From JBHJGP01 sp050331695 (GTDB taxonomy: Bacteria; Pseudomonadota; Alphaproteobacteria; Geminicoccales; Geminicoccaceae): a stretch of 64,000 bases of DNA. Under the pieces are notes generated by a model. It saw only the letters and a list, made by a program, of their open reading frames with translations. It did not search any database and was not told the DNA's origin. This document shows, piece after piece, positions 26,230-35,382 of the stretch (position 1 is the first letter of the stretch; each line of letters begins with the position of its first letter). The translations under genes and the position numbers were made by a program. Where the stretch lies: positions 124,001 through 188,000 of the forward strand of contig JBHJGP010000025.1 of assembly GCA_050331695.1 (NCBI GenBank). The letters are read 5' to 3'.

Positions 26230-27411
26230 TCAGTCAAAAATTTCGGTGCCGGTGGGCTCGAGGTGGGGGACGTTGTTGACCCGCAAGCGAAGGTTCGAGA
26301 GCTCCTCATACATCCGGCGGCGGGCGCGGCTCTGATTGCCGAGGGGGCGGTGCTCGGCCAGGCAGTGCCAGGGATTGATCGCCAGGTTGCGGGCGAAGGC
26401 CATCTGCGCCGGTGAATTGAATTTTTGCTTGGGGATGTGGATGGTCGCGGCGGGGACGAAGGGCGAGAGCTTTTCCGGCCAGCGGACGGCGGCGTTCTCG
26501 ATCGGCATCAGGTGAGGGTCGGTCTGGACCTGGACCAGGAGGTCGAATTCGACGTCCTTTTGATCGAGGGTCTTGACCATGTTGTCATGGAGGTAGTTGG
26601 GCGGCACCCGGCCGAAGGGCAGCCCCGGGATGTCGGTCACTACCTCGGACTTGGGATAGAATGAGTACATCATCGCCTGGCCCTCGCCCAGGAGATAGGG
26701 CACGCAGCTCCAGTAACGCTGGCCCAGGGGATTGTACTGGGTCTCGTTCCACAGGCCCTGCATGAGGAAATCCAGGATGTGGCTGTCCCGGGGATCGAGG
26801 AAATAGTAGATCGGCATGTCGATCAGGCTCCAATATTGGAGCCGGGCGTTGGCCCGCGTGTCTGGCGTGACGAAGGTCGGCGTGCAGACCGCCGGCATGT
26901 CCTGGGTGAATTTTTCGTCGTCCATCAGTTTGGGGCCGGGCACGTCCATCAGCTTGATCGCCATCGAGACGAAGCCGACATCGTTGATGTCTTCCGGCAG
27001 GTCGGGGCCCGGGCCGGAGAAGCGGATATAGGCCGGAAAGCTTCGGGTGGTGGCGAAGATGCCGTGGCGGAGATGGGAGGGCAGGGCGTCGCGGACCGTG
27101 ACCGTGGCCCTCACGATCCCATGGGTCTTGGTGTTGCCGCCCCGCTCGTAGGCGCCCGGCTTGAAGTGACCCTTCATCTGTTCGGCCATGAGTTCGACGA
27201 TCCGGTCCAGGCTCAGCTCCTCGTCCGGTTCGATCCGCTCCTCGGCGAGGGCGAGGCTCTGGTTCGGCCGGCGGCGGTTGATCAGATATTGGAGCAGGCG
27301 GGCGGTGGGCTCCCGGGCGATCCGGTTGAGCGGCTGGCGGAACCAGGGCTCGAGCCGGCGTTCGACGCGCAGGCCCAGCTCGAGACCCCGGTGGATGGTT
27401 CGGAGGACCAT
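26230..27411 (-). CDS. Catalase-family heme protein
   Basis: A 393-residue protein of the small, divergent catalase group (y4iL-like). It contains NTKTHGIVRATVTVRD with the distal histidine (His97), followed by FPAYIRFSGPGPD and the long central region of the family, and ends NVPHLEPTGTEIFD. Members lack parts of canonical catalases and may be peroxidases or peroxygenases. The ATG follows directly on the TAG of the DyP peroxidase gene (no gap), so translation is coupled. It is the last gene of the six-gene operon. Confidence 0.85.
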   Translation of the reverse strand: MVLRTIHRGLELGLRVERRLEPWFRQPLNRIAREPTARLLQYLINRRRPNQSLALAEERIEPDEELSLDRIVELMAEQMKGHFKPGAYERGGNTKTHGIVRATVTVRDALPSHLRHGIFATTRSFPAYIRFSGPGPDLPEDINDVGFVSMAIKLMDVPGPKLMDDEKFTQDMPAVCTPTFVTPDTRANARLQYWSLIDMPIYYFLDPRDSHILDFLMQGLWNETQYNPLGQRYWSCVPYLLGEGQAMMYSFYPKSEVVTDIPGLPFGRVPPNYLHDNMVKTLDQKDVEFDLLVQVQTDPHLMPIENAAVRWPEKLSPFVPAATIHIPKQKFNSPAQMAFARNLAINPWHCLAEHRPLGNQSRARRRMYEELSNLRLRVNNVPHLEPTGTEIFD

Positions 27412-28926
27412 CTAGTTGCTCCTCTCGCTCGCGATGAACCGAAGCGCGCGCAAGCCCGGCAAGAAGAAGTAAGCGCCGCCTCTGACCGTGACGAACGGTG
27501 GCAGGCCCTCGATACGCCTGGGAGGCCCGGAGGGCTGGGGCATGGTGAACCGGTCGGTCGGCTCGCCGGTGATGAGCGGCTCGCGCTCGCCGAGCAGCGG
27601 GTCGGCCTCGGTGCCGACGCCGTTGAACTTGGCCTTGGCCACCCAGGCATTCTGGACGAACTCGAACTGGCGCTGGATGTTGGCGACCAGGCAGATGAAA
27701 TGAAGGCCCCGTTCTTCGTCCTGAGGCCCGGGCTTCAGCGCTTCGTCCAGGGGAAGCGGCGAGCCATACTCCCGGCCTCGGCGGAGCAGCCGATGGAAGC
27801 GGGTGGATGCGACCAGATCGAAGCGGCCCTCGCGGCGCTTCAGGCCCAGGGTCAAGAGCAGCCGGTTGAGCCAACCGCGCTGATGGGGTGGGAGATCGCC
27901 TGTGCGCGGGTTGGTGCGCCGAATGTGGGCGCCGATCGGGCAGATCATACCGTCCGGATCATCGTCGAAGGTGAAGCGGTTGCGCGGGCCCGAGCCGGGC
28001 GGTGCCAGGTCCTCCAGCATCAAAGGCTCACCGTCCCGGGTCCGGCCGACCATGGCGGTGGCCAGGCGCTCGCGCTCTTCCGGATCGCCGCCCGCCTCGC
28101 GGTCCAGGAACTGCCAAAAACCCCGAACGTCCTGGTGCAACTGACGAAAGACCAGGTAGGTGCCGTTTTTGCCGAGATCGCTGAAGCCGGGACGGTCCTC
28201 GGCCGGAAGAAGCAGGTGGGTGGGATCGGCGGTGCCCCGGTCCAGAAGGGGCCGTGGCGTGTAGGTGCCGTACTCGTTCGGGTAGCCCAATAGAACTTCG
28301 CCCAGGGCTAGATGGTTGGCGTAGCGTGCCCGCTCGTGGGTATCGGTGGGAAACAGTTGGCACCAGTCGAGTCTCGGCTGGCTGACGCCGTCCTCGAAAC
28401 CGAACGGCTCGATGCTGCCCATTTCAAACGTGGGAAGCTCGCGGACCACCCGAAAAGCGTCTTGCCAGTGATCGGCCTCCACCTGCCGGCGCCAGGCGTC
28501 TAGGCCGTTTCGTTCGGCGAACAGCATCACCATAAGATCGATCGCCGGCTCGTCGCCATGGCCCCACTGCCAGTGGGTGGGCGCGTTAGCACCGACGTCG
28601 CCGAGCCTGCGTGACCGCGCGTGAGTGGCGGCCATGCCCTCGACGAAGTCTTCGGCGAAGCGTTCGATTACCGCTTCGTCAACACCGAGCGTGCGCAAGC
28701 CAGCCGCGGTGAAGGCCACTTGAAGCGCGGTCTTGGGCAGCGGATCGGAAGCTTCGGCGGTCGATACCGGCGCGGCCCGGAGCCAGGCGCGGGCGGCGCC
28801 AGCATCGGTGATCGACAGAAGGCAGTAGACCGCCTCCTCGAGATGGCCGTGACCGAACCGGACCAACCCCTGAACATCGGCGAAGTCGACGTTGTCCCGG
28901 CGCGCGTCGGTAGGCTTCGTGGTCAT
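27412..28926 (-). CDS. Dye-decolorizing (DyP-type) peroxidase
   Basis: A 504-residue heme peroxidase. The diagnostic motif GFEDG occurs at residues 176-180 and the proximal heme histidine is His334 in CPIGAHIRRTNPR. The C-terminal VTVRGGAYFFLPGLRAL block also fits the family. There is no Tat or Sec signal, so it is probably cytoplasmic or cargo of something else. It overlaps the preceding membrane-protein gene by four bases (ATGA) and is followed immediately by the catalase-family gene. DyP enzymes reduce peroxides at the expense of varied donors; the donor here is unknown. Confidence 0.92.
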   Translation of the reverse strand: MTTKPTDARRDNVDFADVQGLVRFGHGHLEEAVYCLLSITDAGAARAWLRAAPVSTAEASDPLPKTALQVAFTAAGLRTLGVDEAVIERFAEDFVEGMAATHARSRRLGDVGANAPTHWQWGHGDEPAIDLMVMLFAERNGLDAWRRQVEADHWQDAFRVVRELPTFEMGSIEPFGFEDGVSQPRLDWCQLFPTDTHERARYANHLALGEVLLGYPNEYGTYTPRPLLDRGTADPTHLLLPAEDRPGFSDLGKNGTYLVFRQLHQDVRGFWQFLDREAGGDPEERERLATAMVGRTRDGEPLMLEDLAPPGSGPRNRFTFDDDPDGMICPIGAHIRRTNPRTGDLPPHQRGWLNRLLLTLGLKRREGRFDLVASTRFHRLLRRGREYGSPLPLDEALKPGPQDEERGLHFICLVANIQRQFEFVQNAWVAKAKFNGVGTEADPLLGEREPLITGEPTDRFTMPQPSGPPRRIEGLPPFVTVRGGAYFFLPGLRALRFIASERSN

Positions 28927-30224
28927 AGCAGGTTCAGCCAGTCGTGAAGCGCCCGGTCACCCCGGGGCTTTCGCTCGAAGCCGGCACGAAAGCGGCTGTT
29001 CTCGGCGAGGTCGAACGCGGTGAGACCGGGATAAGCCTTGTACCAGACATCGGTCATCAATTGCCGGCGCTTCCAGAACCGCTTGAACTTGTCCTCGTCC
29101 TCGGCGCCATCCTTGATCAGCCAGCGGGTTCGGGGGTAGCCGATCCCATTGCTGAAAATGAGGTTGAGGCCGAACGCCGTCTTATTGATGAAATCGTCCC
29201 GGTAGCTTTCGGCCGAGCCATCGTAATTGCTCGCAAACATCACGCGAGTGTCGTCTTCGAGCAACACCCAGCGGGCGAAATGAATGGTCTGGATGCGGGC
29301 CAGATAGCCGGAGTTGAAGAGATGGCGGCTGAAATAGTTGATCAGCCAGAGAAGGGTGAGCGCGGTGAGGCGACGGAACCGACCCGGCTTGACCTCTCCG
29401 AACCCGCCGAACGGATTTGTCACGTCGTGATCCTCCTTCTCTTCGATCGCCTTCAGTGGCGCGCGATAGGGTTGGGGGAGGATTTCGGGGTCGCTCTTTT
29501 CCAGTTGGCGCAGGCGAAAGAGATAGAGGGGGGCGGCTGGCAGCAAGATCGGCCACAAGATCAGAACGGCTACTGGCAGGCTGGCGAGGTGAAGGAGATT
29601 TCGCGCCCGCCGGTCCAGTGGCGTAGGCTCCGGTTCGCTCAGCGTCAGCCGGCCGTCGCGCAACTCGATCTCGCCATAAGCCTTGAGCCGGTCATAGAGT
29701 TCGGCGGCCCGGTCGCTCCCTATCTCTTCGATAATTGACGGAAGCTTCTCCCGCAGAGCCCGGCGAAGGCGGTCTTCCTCCTTGATCTGAACCACCGTGC
29801 GCCCGACCCAATTCACATAATTCGCTGACTCCGGCACGTTCCGCCGGCTCATCCAGACCAGCAGATCGGTGTCGTCGCCGAAGCCCTCGCAGTGTTCGAA
29901 AAGCCGGCGCAGGCCCGGCGCGGCCCGTTCCACGACGTCGGCCAGGAAATCCTCCCTCTCACCGTCCACATCGCCCATGAACCCAAGGCTGGGCGGAAAC
30001 GGCTTGGGCTCAAGGCCGTAGGCTCGGACGTCCTCGTAAGTAGCCGATTCCACAATGAAGAAACGGCCGTAATGAAGCTGATGGAACTGGCCGAACGGAA
30101 CGAGATTGTTGTCCGGATCCGCAAACCCCGGTTTCCGGTTCATCGTTGCAAGAAGCTGGCGTAGCGGCTCCACTTGTCCGTCGCGAACACGGGCCATCAC
30201 GAAAAATGCTGTTTGAGGCGTCAT
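28923..30224 (-). CDS. Membrane-anchored protein of unknown function in the redox operon
   Basis: A protein of about 433 residues starting at ATG 30224 (MTPQTAFFVMARVRDGQ); a TTG at 30251 is less likely. The N-terminal 200 residues resemble a dimeric alpha/beta barrel-like repeat (FVMARVRDGQVEPLRQLL ... FGQFHQLHYGRFFIVE). A strong membrane segment follows (LPVAVLILWPILLPAAPLYLF). The C-terminal 170 residues contain a second similar half (IQTIHFARWVLLEDDTRVMFASNYDG). It is not a named enzyme to my knowledge but occurs beside DyP and catalase-family genes. It overlaps the DyP start by four bases. A role in guiding the peroxidases to the membrane is only a guess. Confidence 0.75.
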   Translation of the reverse strand: MTPQTAFFVMARVRDGQVEPLRQLLATMNRKPGFADPDNNLVPFGQFHQLHYGRFFIVESATYEDVRAYGLEPKPFPPSLGFMGDVDGEREDFLADVVERAAPGLRRLFEHCEGFGDDTDLLVWMSRRNVPESANYVNWVGRTVVQIKEEDRLRRALREKLPSIIEEIGSDRAAELYDRLKAYGEIELRDGRLTLSEPEPTPLDRRARNLLHLASLPVAVLILWPILLPAAPLYLFRLRQLEKSDPEILPQPYRAPLKAIEEKEDHDVTNPFGGFGEVKPGRFRRLTALTLLWLINYFSRHLFNSGYLARIQTIHFARWVLLEDDTRVMFASNYDGSAESYRDDFINKTAFGLNLIFSNGIGYPRTRWLIKDGAEDEDKFKRFWKRRQLMTDVWYKAYPGLTAFDLAENSRFRAGFERKPRGDRALHDWLNLL

Positions 30225-30264
30225 TTTTGTTGTTGCCGACGGCAAGACCAAGGCTGGGGTGGGA

Positions 30265-30696
30265 CTAGAACTCCAGGGCGAAGTCGATCAGGCGGCTGTC
30301 GCCCCAATAGACCTTGCCGAGATAAACGCCGGGCGAGATCTCGCGGATTTCATCACGAATCCATTGGGCGAGAAGCGACGTGTCCGAATAGTCGAGGACG
30401 ATGCATTCCTTGCCGTCGAGCCAGCTCTTGTCTTTGTAAACTTTGGCGAGGATGGCGTTGAGGCCGAACGGCAGGATCTTGTTGCGGAGGACGCCCTTGT
30501 CCCGATCGAAGACTTTGCCCTGCCAGGCGAAGCCGTTGATGAACTTGGCGACCGTGGAGCTATAGGTGGTGCCCGGCGCGACGATCGCCGTGCCTTCCGC
30601 CTCGCCGTTTGGGATCTCACCGGCGGGCACGCTCTTGAACAATTCGTCCAGCTCCTCCTGGGACATGCTGAGGAGTTTTTCCACGTCATAGTCCAT
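30265..30696 (-). CDS. Small GXWXG/DUF4334-like protein
   Basis: A 143-residue, probably all-beta protein. It has GFAWQGKVFD, VLRNKILPFG, WLDGKECIVLDYSDTS and a conserved end YLGKVYWGDSRLIDFALEF. The GxxWxGK motif and the following VLDYS strand resemble GXWXG/DUF4334-type proteins of unknown function. It overlaps the end of the GMC gene by 11 bases, so it is translationally coupled to it, and it precedes the membrane-protein gene by 40 bases. It may bind a small ligand or lipid for the GMC enzyme. Confidence 0.7.
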   Translation of the reverse strand: MDYDVEKLLSMSQEELDELFKSVPAGEIPNGEAEGTAIVAPGTTYSSTVAKFINGFAWQGKVFDRDKGVLRNKILPFGLNAILAKVYKDKSWLDGKECIVLDYSDTSLLAQWIRDEIREISPGVYLGKVYWGDSRLIDFALEF

Positions 30697-32581
30697 GATC
30701 GTCTCCTTGCTCGAAGGTGGCGGCGTCGGCGAGGATCGTCTCGGCGGCTTTTTCGCCGATCATGTAGACCGCCGACGCGATGAAGAAGCCGGGGATGCGG
30801 GGGAAGACCGAGGCGTCGACCAGCCGAAGCCCACGGGCGCCGTGGACGCGAAAGGCGCCATCGACAACCCCGCCCTCAGACGCGGGTCCGATCGGGCAAG
30901 AACATGACGCGTGATGCCCCCAGGCCTGGTCGCGGACGAAACGCTTGAGATCGGCGTCGGAGGTGATCTCCGGGCCCGGAACCTCTTCCGCTTCGACCAA
31001 CCCCTTGGCCCTGAGCCGCTCGGTGATCCGCCGGACGAAGCGTATGCCCTCGACGACGCCCTTGAGATCGTCACCGTTTGGGTCGTGGGCCTCGTCGAAA
31101 TAATGAAAATCGATTATTGGCAGGTCGCGGACATCGTCCGACGCCAGCCGAATTTCGCCGGCGCGGTTGTTGGTGTGCGCTTTGAGGACGGCCCAACTCA
31201 TGTAGTTAAGGCGGCCGGCCAAATCAGCGGCGTAACCCGGATAGTAGCCCTCGAACCGGCCGAGAAGGGCCATGCAGAACAGATCGGGGAGAGGGCGGGC
31301 GGCGGTTGACCGCTTGATGACGCCAAGCCCGGCGCCGTTGGTCCGGTAAAGACTGTCCTCGCCCTCGAGCCACAGGCGATGGAGCGGATCACCAGGTTCG
31401 AATTTGGCCTGCTCGAGGCTCTCCCAGCGCTCGAAGCTCATTCGATTGACCACCGAAATCTCGTAGCGATCCTGCAAATTGCGCCCCACGCCGGGAAGAT
31501 GGATCCGGCAATCAATGCCGAAGCGTTCGAGATGGCGGGTTTCGCCGACGCCGGACAACATCAGAAGTTGCGGTGTATTGAAGGCACCACCGGCGATGAT
31601 GATTTCGCGTCTCGCCCGAAGAGACCGTCTTTCGCCGGCGCTTGCCGAGCTCTGCGCGTGAGCCCGAAACAGGCGCTGGCCCTTTAGATACTCGACGCCG
31701 ACGGCCCGATTTTCGTCATCGAACAAGATGCGGGAGGCGAGGGCGTCTAGTTCGATGGTGAGGCGGTCCGGCAAATGGTCCGCGACCTCCAGAAGCCGTT
31801 CCCGGGTGCCCATCCGCCCGCCGTCCCTGGTCGTCAGCGGGGTGTAGCGAACGCCTTCGGCGTCGCTGTTGATGACGTCGATATCGTTGGGATCCCCGGC
31901 GCTCTCGAGAAACGAGATGATGCGGTCGAGAGGACTGTCGCTCTCGCCGAGGACGGCTCTCACCGACGAGATGACGGTTTCGAGCAGGGCGTCGTCCCGC
32001 AGCGCTTCCCGGGGAATGGCCTTTTCGGTCGAGAGCCAGCCATGATAGCCGTGCCCAGTCCGGTCGATGCCTGCCTTCGCCAGCTGCCGCTGGACCGGGC
32101 GGTAGCGGCAATTCTCGAGTTTTTGGAAGTGGCGGTGCATCTCGTCCGCTGACCAAGAGGGATCACCGGTAATCTCAGCGATCTGGTTCCAGTCATCCCG
32201 GTGCGGATAGAGAAAGATCATCGCATTGTGGGCGGTGCAGCCACCAAGCGTCCCGGCCCGGGGATAAAGCACACCCCGGTCCGTCGCCTTGGGATCCCGG
32301 CCCTGCCGGACGTCATCGGCGTAGTGGCGGACGAAGTAATCCCAGCGCATCGCTTCGTTCTCGGAGGCGAAGGCGTGAAAGGCCGGTACATCATAGTCGT
32401 GCGGCATGCGGTTCGCCGCACCCATGCCGCGGACCCCGCCGCTCAGCGCCTTGGGATCCCCGCCGGCCTCGAGGACGCAGACACGCATCCCCGCTTCCGC
32501 CAGGCTGGCGGCGACGGTGCCGCCGCCAGCCCCGGACCCGACGACGATGTAATCGAAGAGCTCCTCCTCAGGCACGCTCAC
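30686..32581 (-). CDS. GMC-family FAD-dependent oxidoreductase
   Basis: A 631-residue glucose-methanol-choline oxidoreductase. It shows YIVVGSGAGGGTVAASL (FAD ADP-binding loop), LEAGG, the GMC signature region with GGCTAHNAMIF, GAFNTPQLLMLSGVG (second signature), and the active-site WGHHASCSCPIG and final RIPGFFIASAVYMIGEKAA. It starts with GTG at 32581, one base after the cytochrome stop, so it is tightly coupled. The acceptor is probably the preceding di-heme cytochrome. The alcohol substrate cannot be assigned; no signal peptide was seen on this protein. Confidence 0.9.
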   Translation of the reverse strand: MSVPEEELFDYIVVGSGAGGGTVAASLAEAGMRVCVLEAGGDPKALSGGVRGMGAANRMPHDYDVPAFHAFASENEAMRWDYFVRHYADDVRQGRDPKATDRGVLYPRAGTLGGCTAHNAMIFLYPHRDDWNQIAEITGDPSWSADEMHRHFQKLENCRYRPVQRQLAKAGIDRTGHGYHGWLSTEKAIPREALRDDALLETVISSVRAVLGESDSPLDRIISFLESAGDPNDIDVINSDAEGVRYTPLTTRDGGRMGTRERLLEVADHLPDRLTIELDALASRILFDDENRAVGVEYLKGQRLFRAHAQSSASAGERRSLRARREIIIAGGAFNTPQLLMLSGVGETRHLERFGIDCRIHLPGVGRNLQDRYEISVVNRMSFERWESLEQAKFEPGDPLHRLWLEGEDSLYRTNGAGLGVIKRSTAARPLPDLFCMALLGRFEGYYPGYAADLAGRLNYMSWAVLKAHTNNRAGEIRLASDDVRDLPIIDFHYFDEAHDPNGDDLKGVVEGIRFVRRITERLRAKGLVEAEEVPGPEITSDADLKRFVRDQAWGHHASCSCPIGPASEGGVVDGAFRVHGARGLRLVDASVFPRIPGFFIASAVYMIGEKAAETILADAATFEQGDDHGL

Positions 32582-32582
32582 C

Positions 32583-35015
32583 TCAGAGCGTCTTTAGAAA
32601 TTCGATCAGATCCCGCTTCGCCTGATCGCTCAGACCCGGTTCCTCCGCGAACCGATCCGTTCCGAAATAATGCCCTCGGTTGATCACGAAGTCCGGGCAT
32701 TTGTTGACCTCGAGCAAAGGCTCTACCAGATCGGCAAAGACCAGACGGGCCTGCTCGTCAGTGGCGTTTTCCGGCAGATCCTTCAGATCGCGTTTGATGC
32801 GGATGATAAGTTCCGCAAGCTTGAAGTCGTGACGCACGCGCTCCAGCAGATCGGCCTGATCCTGGCGCAGGTCGATGTTCGCCAGGAGATTGATCGGTGT
32901 GCCCGCCGGGATCGGCCCCAGTTCGATGTCACCCTCCTCATTGAACAGCCAAGGCAACTCGTCCCGAAAAGGCCGCATCAGCTTGACCAAAAAATCCGGT
33001 TGAAATCCGCGGGGCACCGTCAGGAAGCTTTGTTCCGTGGTGCGGTCGATCAGACCCGGCACCTTGTCGCCCAGAACCGGATCGGATGTCCGCTTTTCCG
33101 GCCATAGCATTTGCTCGATACCGCTTTGAAAGGCGCGCATGCGCGCGTCGACCGACGGGCTGTATTCAAAATCGCCAACCGTGTTGTTGAGCAGGTAGGG
33201 CGCGGTCGACCATAGGCTGATCAGGGACGGCGGTCGGGTGTAGCCGCGGCCGCCTGCCGGCATCCGGTACTCGCGTTCCTCGCCGGTGATCGGGTGATGC
33301 ACGGTGATCGTGCCCACCGACGGCAGATCCTTGTAGCTTTGGGACGAGAAGTTATCCCAGATGTTGCCGGCGATGGCATTGGTGGCGAGCGGGCTGCAGG
33401 CGTTGGTCTCGAGCAGGGTGACCGGCACCCGCATCTCGGTCGAGAGATAGTTGCCGTCAAGGAAATCGTCGGCCATGACGATGTCCTTCATCTCGGCCTT
33501 GAATTCCGGCGTTTTGGTGAGGTTCCAATAGCGGTTCCAGCAGCTCAGATAGTTGGGGCCGGAGCAACCGCCGGGCATCGCTTCAAAAGCGCTTTCGGGC
33601 AGTTTGCTGGAATGGCATCGGGCGCAGCGTTCGGCGAAAACTTGCCTGCCGCGGTTGATGACCTCCGGATCGTCGCTCAGATGGGCGTCGCCGCCCGGCG
33701 CGTCCCGCAAATAGTCGGGCCGTCCGGCTTTGAGGAAGAAGGCGGCCATGTAAGGGGATTGGTTCTCGGTCGCCCGCCAATAGGCGGAATTTTCCTGCGC
33801 CGTTTCGATGGGGATCGGCGTGATCGACTTGCCGCCGACAACCGGATTGAAGTGCCGGGTCCACTCTTCGCTGAAGAGGCCGATATTGAGGTAGACCCGG
33901 TTTAGGGCGCCGAGCGCTCCGACGGAATCGGCACCATCTTTGAGCACGCGTGGGCTGTAGGACACGTTCGGCTCATCGAAGAAGGCCGTCAAAGGACCCT
34001 CGTCGACGAAATCGTCGAACTGCTTGTTGTCCAACTCGCCACCGGCCAGTTCTTCCCGGCCCAGTCGCTTCGCCAATTCCAAGCGTTCGCCCAAAAGGTA
34101 GACGGCATTCATCGTCCGCGGATTGTTGATGTAGTCACTCGATACCAGCGAGGTGTCGAGCGTTCCGGGCCGGGACGAGTGGATCAGTTGAACCATGTAA
34201 TTGCGCTTGTCGGAGTCCCAGGCGAAGATCCGGTCAATCCAGAAATACTGAGCACCGACCGTCGAATTCAGAAGTTCCATGGCCGGGTTTTCTGGATCTG
34301 CCGGCGGATTGATGGGGCTGGGTCCAACGTGGCAAAAGCCGCAAGTCATGCCGACCCGGTAGGGCCTGATCAGGTCCTTCGAGAGATAGTAATCAGGGTC
34401 CGTGTAGTAACGCTCGGGATCCCACGCCTGTTCGGCCTTCTCGTCGAATTCGGGATTGGGGAACAGCCGCAGGCCCATGATGCCTGAAGGTTCGCCGTAG
34501 TAGGAGCCGACTGGCAAATTACGCCCACGGGCGCCGATTTCGACGCCCGGATATTTTTCTTCCGAGGCGAACGGGTCCGGCGGGCAGTCATCGGTCCGGC
34601 GATCGAGCCACAGCCCGAATTTGTCGGAGTCAGGACCGGTCGCTTTCTCGAAACACGGCTCGTTCACCAGCCCCAGATAAGACCAGCGATTATCCCGGTT
34701 CGCGGGCAGCGAGGGATGGGACGAAAGCGTCTTTAACAGATCGAAGGCGCCGAAAAGCTCGTTGGTCAGGCGGTCCCAGAACAGGTCGTTGCCGCCGCTC
34801 CAGACCAGCCACATGTTGCGCCCCTTGACCTCGTCCGGGCTCAAGACGACGCCGTTGTCCATGTCCTTGAAATAATCCTCGTCCGCGGGCGGAAAGCTCG
34901 CCGCGTCACGGCCGACCAGGCGTGCCTCGTCAAGCGGATCAAAGGTGGCCATAGCGGGTTGTGCCAGCGGTCCAGCCAGCATCATCAAGGTGGCCAGCGA
35001 GAGACACCTGGACAT
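32583..35015 (-). CDS. Exported di-heme c-type cytochrome
   Basis: A protein of about 810 residues with a Sec signal peptide (LSLATLMMLAGPLAQPAMA) and two CxxCH heme sites, CGFCH (226-230) and CARCH (465-469). The long sequence between and after them has no resemblance to small cytochromes; some parts recall the large cytochrome-c-peroxidase-like proteins of the DHOR type. The ATG at 35015 is preceded by GAGGAG. It is the first gene of the six-gene operon and stops one base before the GMC gene, so it is the likely electron acceptor for that enzyme in the periplasm. Confidence 0.85.
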   Translation of the reverse strand: MSRCLSLATLMMLAGPLAQPAMATFDPLDEARLVGRDAASFPPADEDYFKDMDNGVVLSPDEVKGRNMWLVWSGGNDLFWDRLTNELFGAFDLLKTLSSHPSLPANRDNRWSYLGLVNEPCFEKATGPDSDKFGLWLDRRTDDCPPDPFASEEKYPGVEIGARGRNLPVGSYYGEPSGIMGLRLFPNPEFDEKAEQAWDPERYYTDPDYYLSKDLIRPYRVGMTCGFCHVGPSPINPPADPENPAMELLNSTVGAQYFWIDRIFAWDSDKRNYMVQLIHSSRPGTLDTSLVSSDYINNPRTMNAVYLLGERLELAKRLGREELAGGELDNKQFDDFVDEGPLTAFFDEPNVSYSPRVLKDGADSVGALGALNRVYLNIGLFSEEWTRHFNPVVGGKSITPIPIETAQENSAYWRATENQSPYMAAFFLKAGRPDYLRDAPGGDAHLSDDPEVINRGRQVFAERCARCHSSKLPESAFEAMPGGCSGPNYLSCWNRYWNLTKTPEFKAEMKDIVMADDFLDGNYLSTEMRVPVTLLETNACSPLATNAIAGNIWDNFSSQSYKDLPSVGTITVHHPITGEEREYRMPAGGRGYTRPPSLISLWSTAPYLLNNTVGDFEYSPSVDARMRAFQSGIEQMLWPEKRTSDPVLGDKVPGLIDRTTEQSFLTVPRGFQPDFLVKLMRPFRDELPWLFNEEGDIELGPIPAGTPINLLANIDLRQDQADLLERVRHDFKLAELIIRIKRDLKDLPENATDEQARLVFADLVEPLLEVNKCPDFVINRGHYFGTDRFAEEPGLSDQAKRDLIEFLKTL

Positions 35016-35382
35016 CAAAGCAACTCCTCAGAAAAAGGTTTGCACCTTGAAGACGAGCACCGTCCGCGCGTCCCCGTGGACAACAACCTGCATTTCACAG
35101 GATCCTCGCCAGAAACAACCGTAAGGTAACGAATCCTCAGACTATCGACTATGAAAAATCACACAAATGGAGTATCTTCTGTTGGAAGAACAAAGCTGAA
35201 AATTGCGCAAAACCAAGTGGGGAAATTCAACCAAAAATGGCTTTAATTTCTCGCTGTTCCACCGAAGAACGGGGAAACGGTGGGTTGTGACAATTTCCAC
35301 AGACGTTCATTGGTAGCGAAGTTACTGCACTCTTAAGCTGAGTTCGATCAGTGGCAACCCGGACCGAGGACCGACGAAAATA
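35016..35382. promoter_or_regulatory. AT-rich divergent promoter region
   Basis: This stretch separates the redox operon (minus) from the beta-repeat/DUF2235 operon (plus). Bases 35140-35290 are clearly more AT-rich than the coding flanks, as expected for promoters. No open frame with recognisable motifs was found. I cannot place -35/-10 boxes reliably. Confidence 0.45.

Noticed and set aside
26779..28293. A 504-codon plus-strand open frame opposite the catalase and DyP genes
   Set aside because: The minus strand carries GFEDG, CPIGAH and other conserved motifs; the plus-strand product has none.
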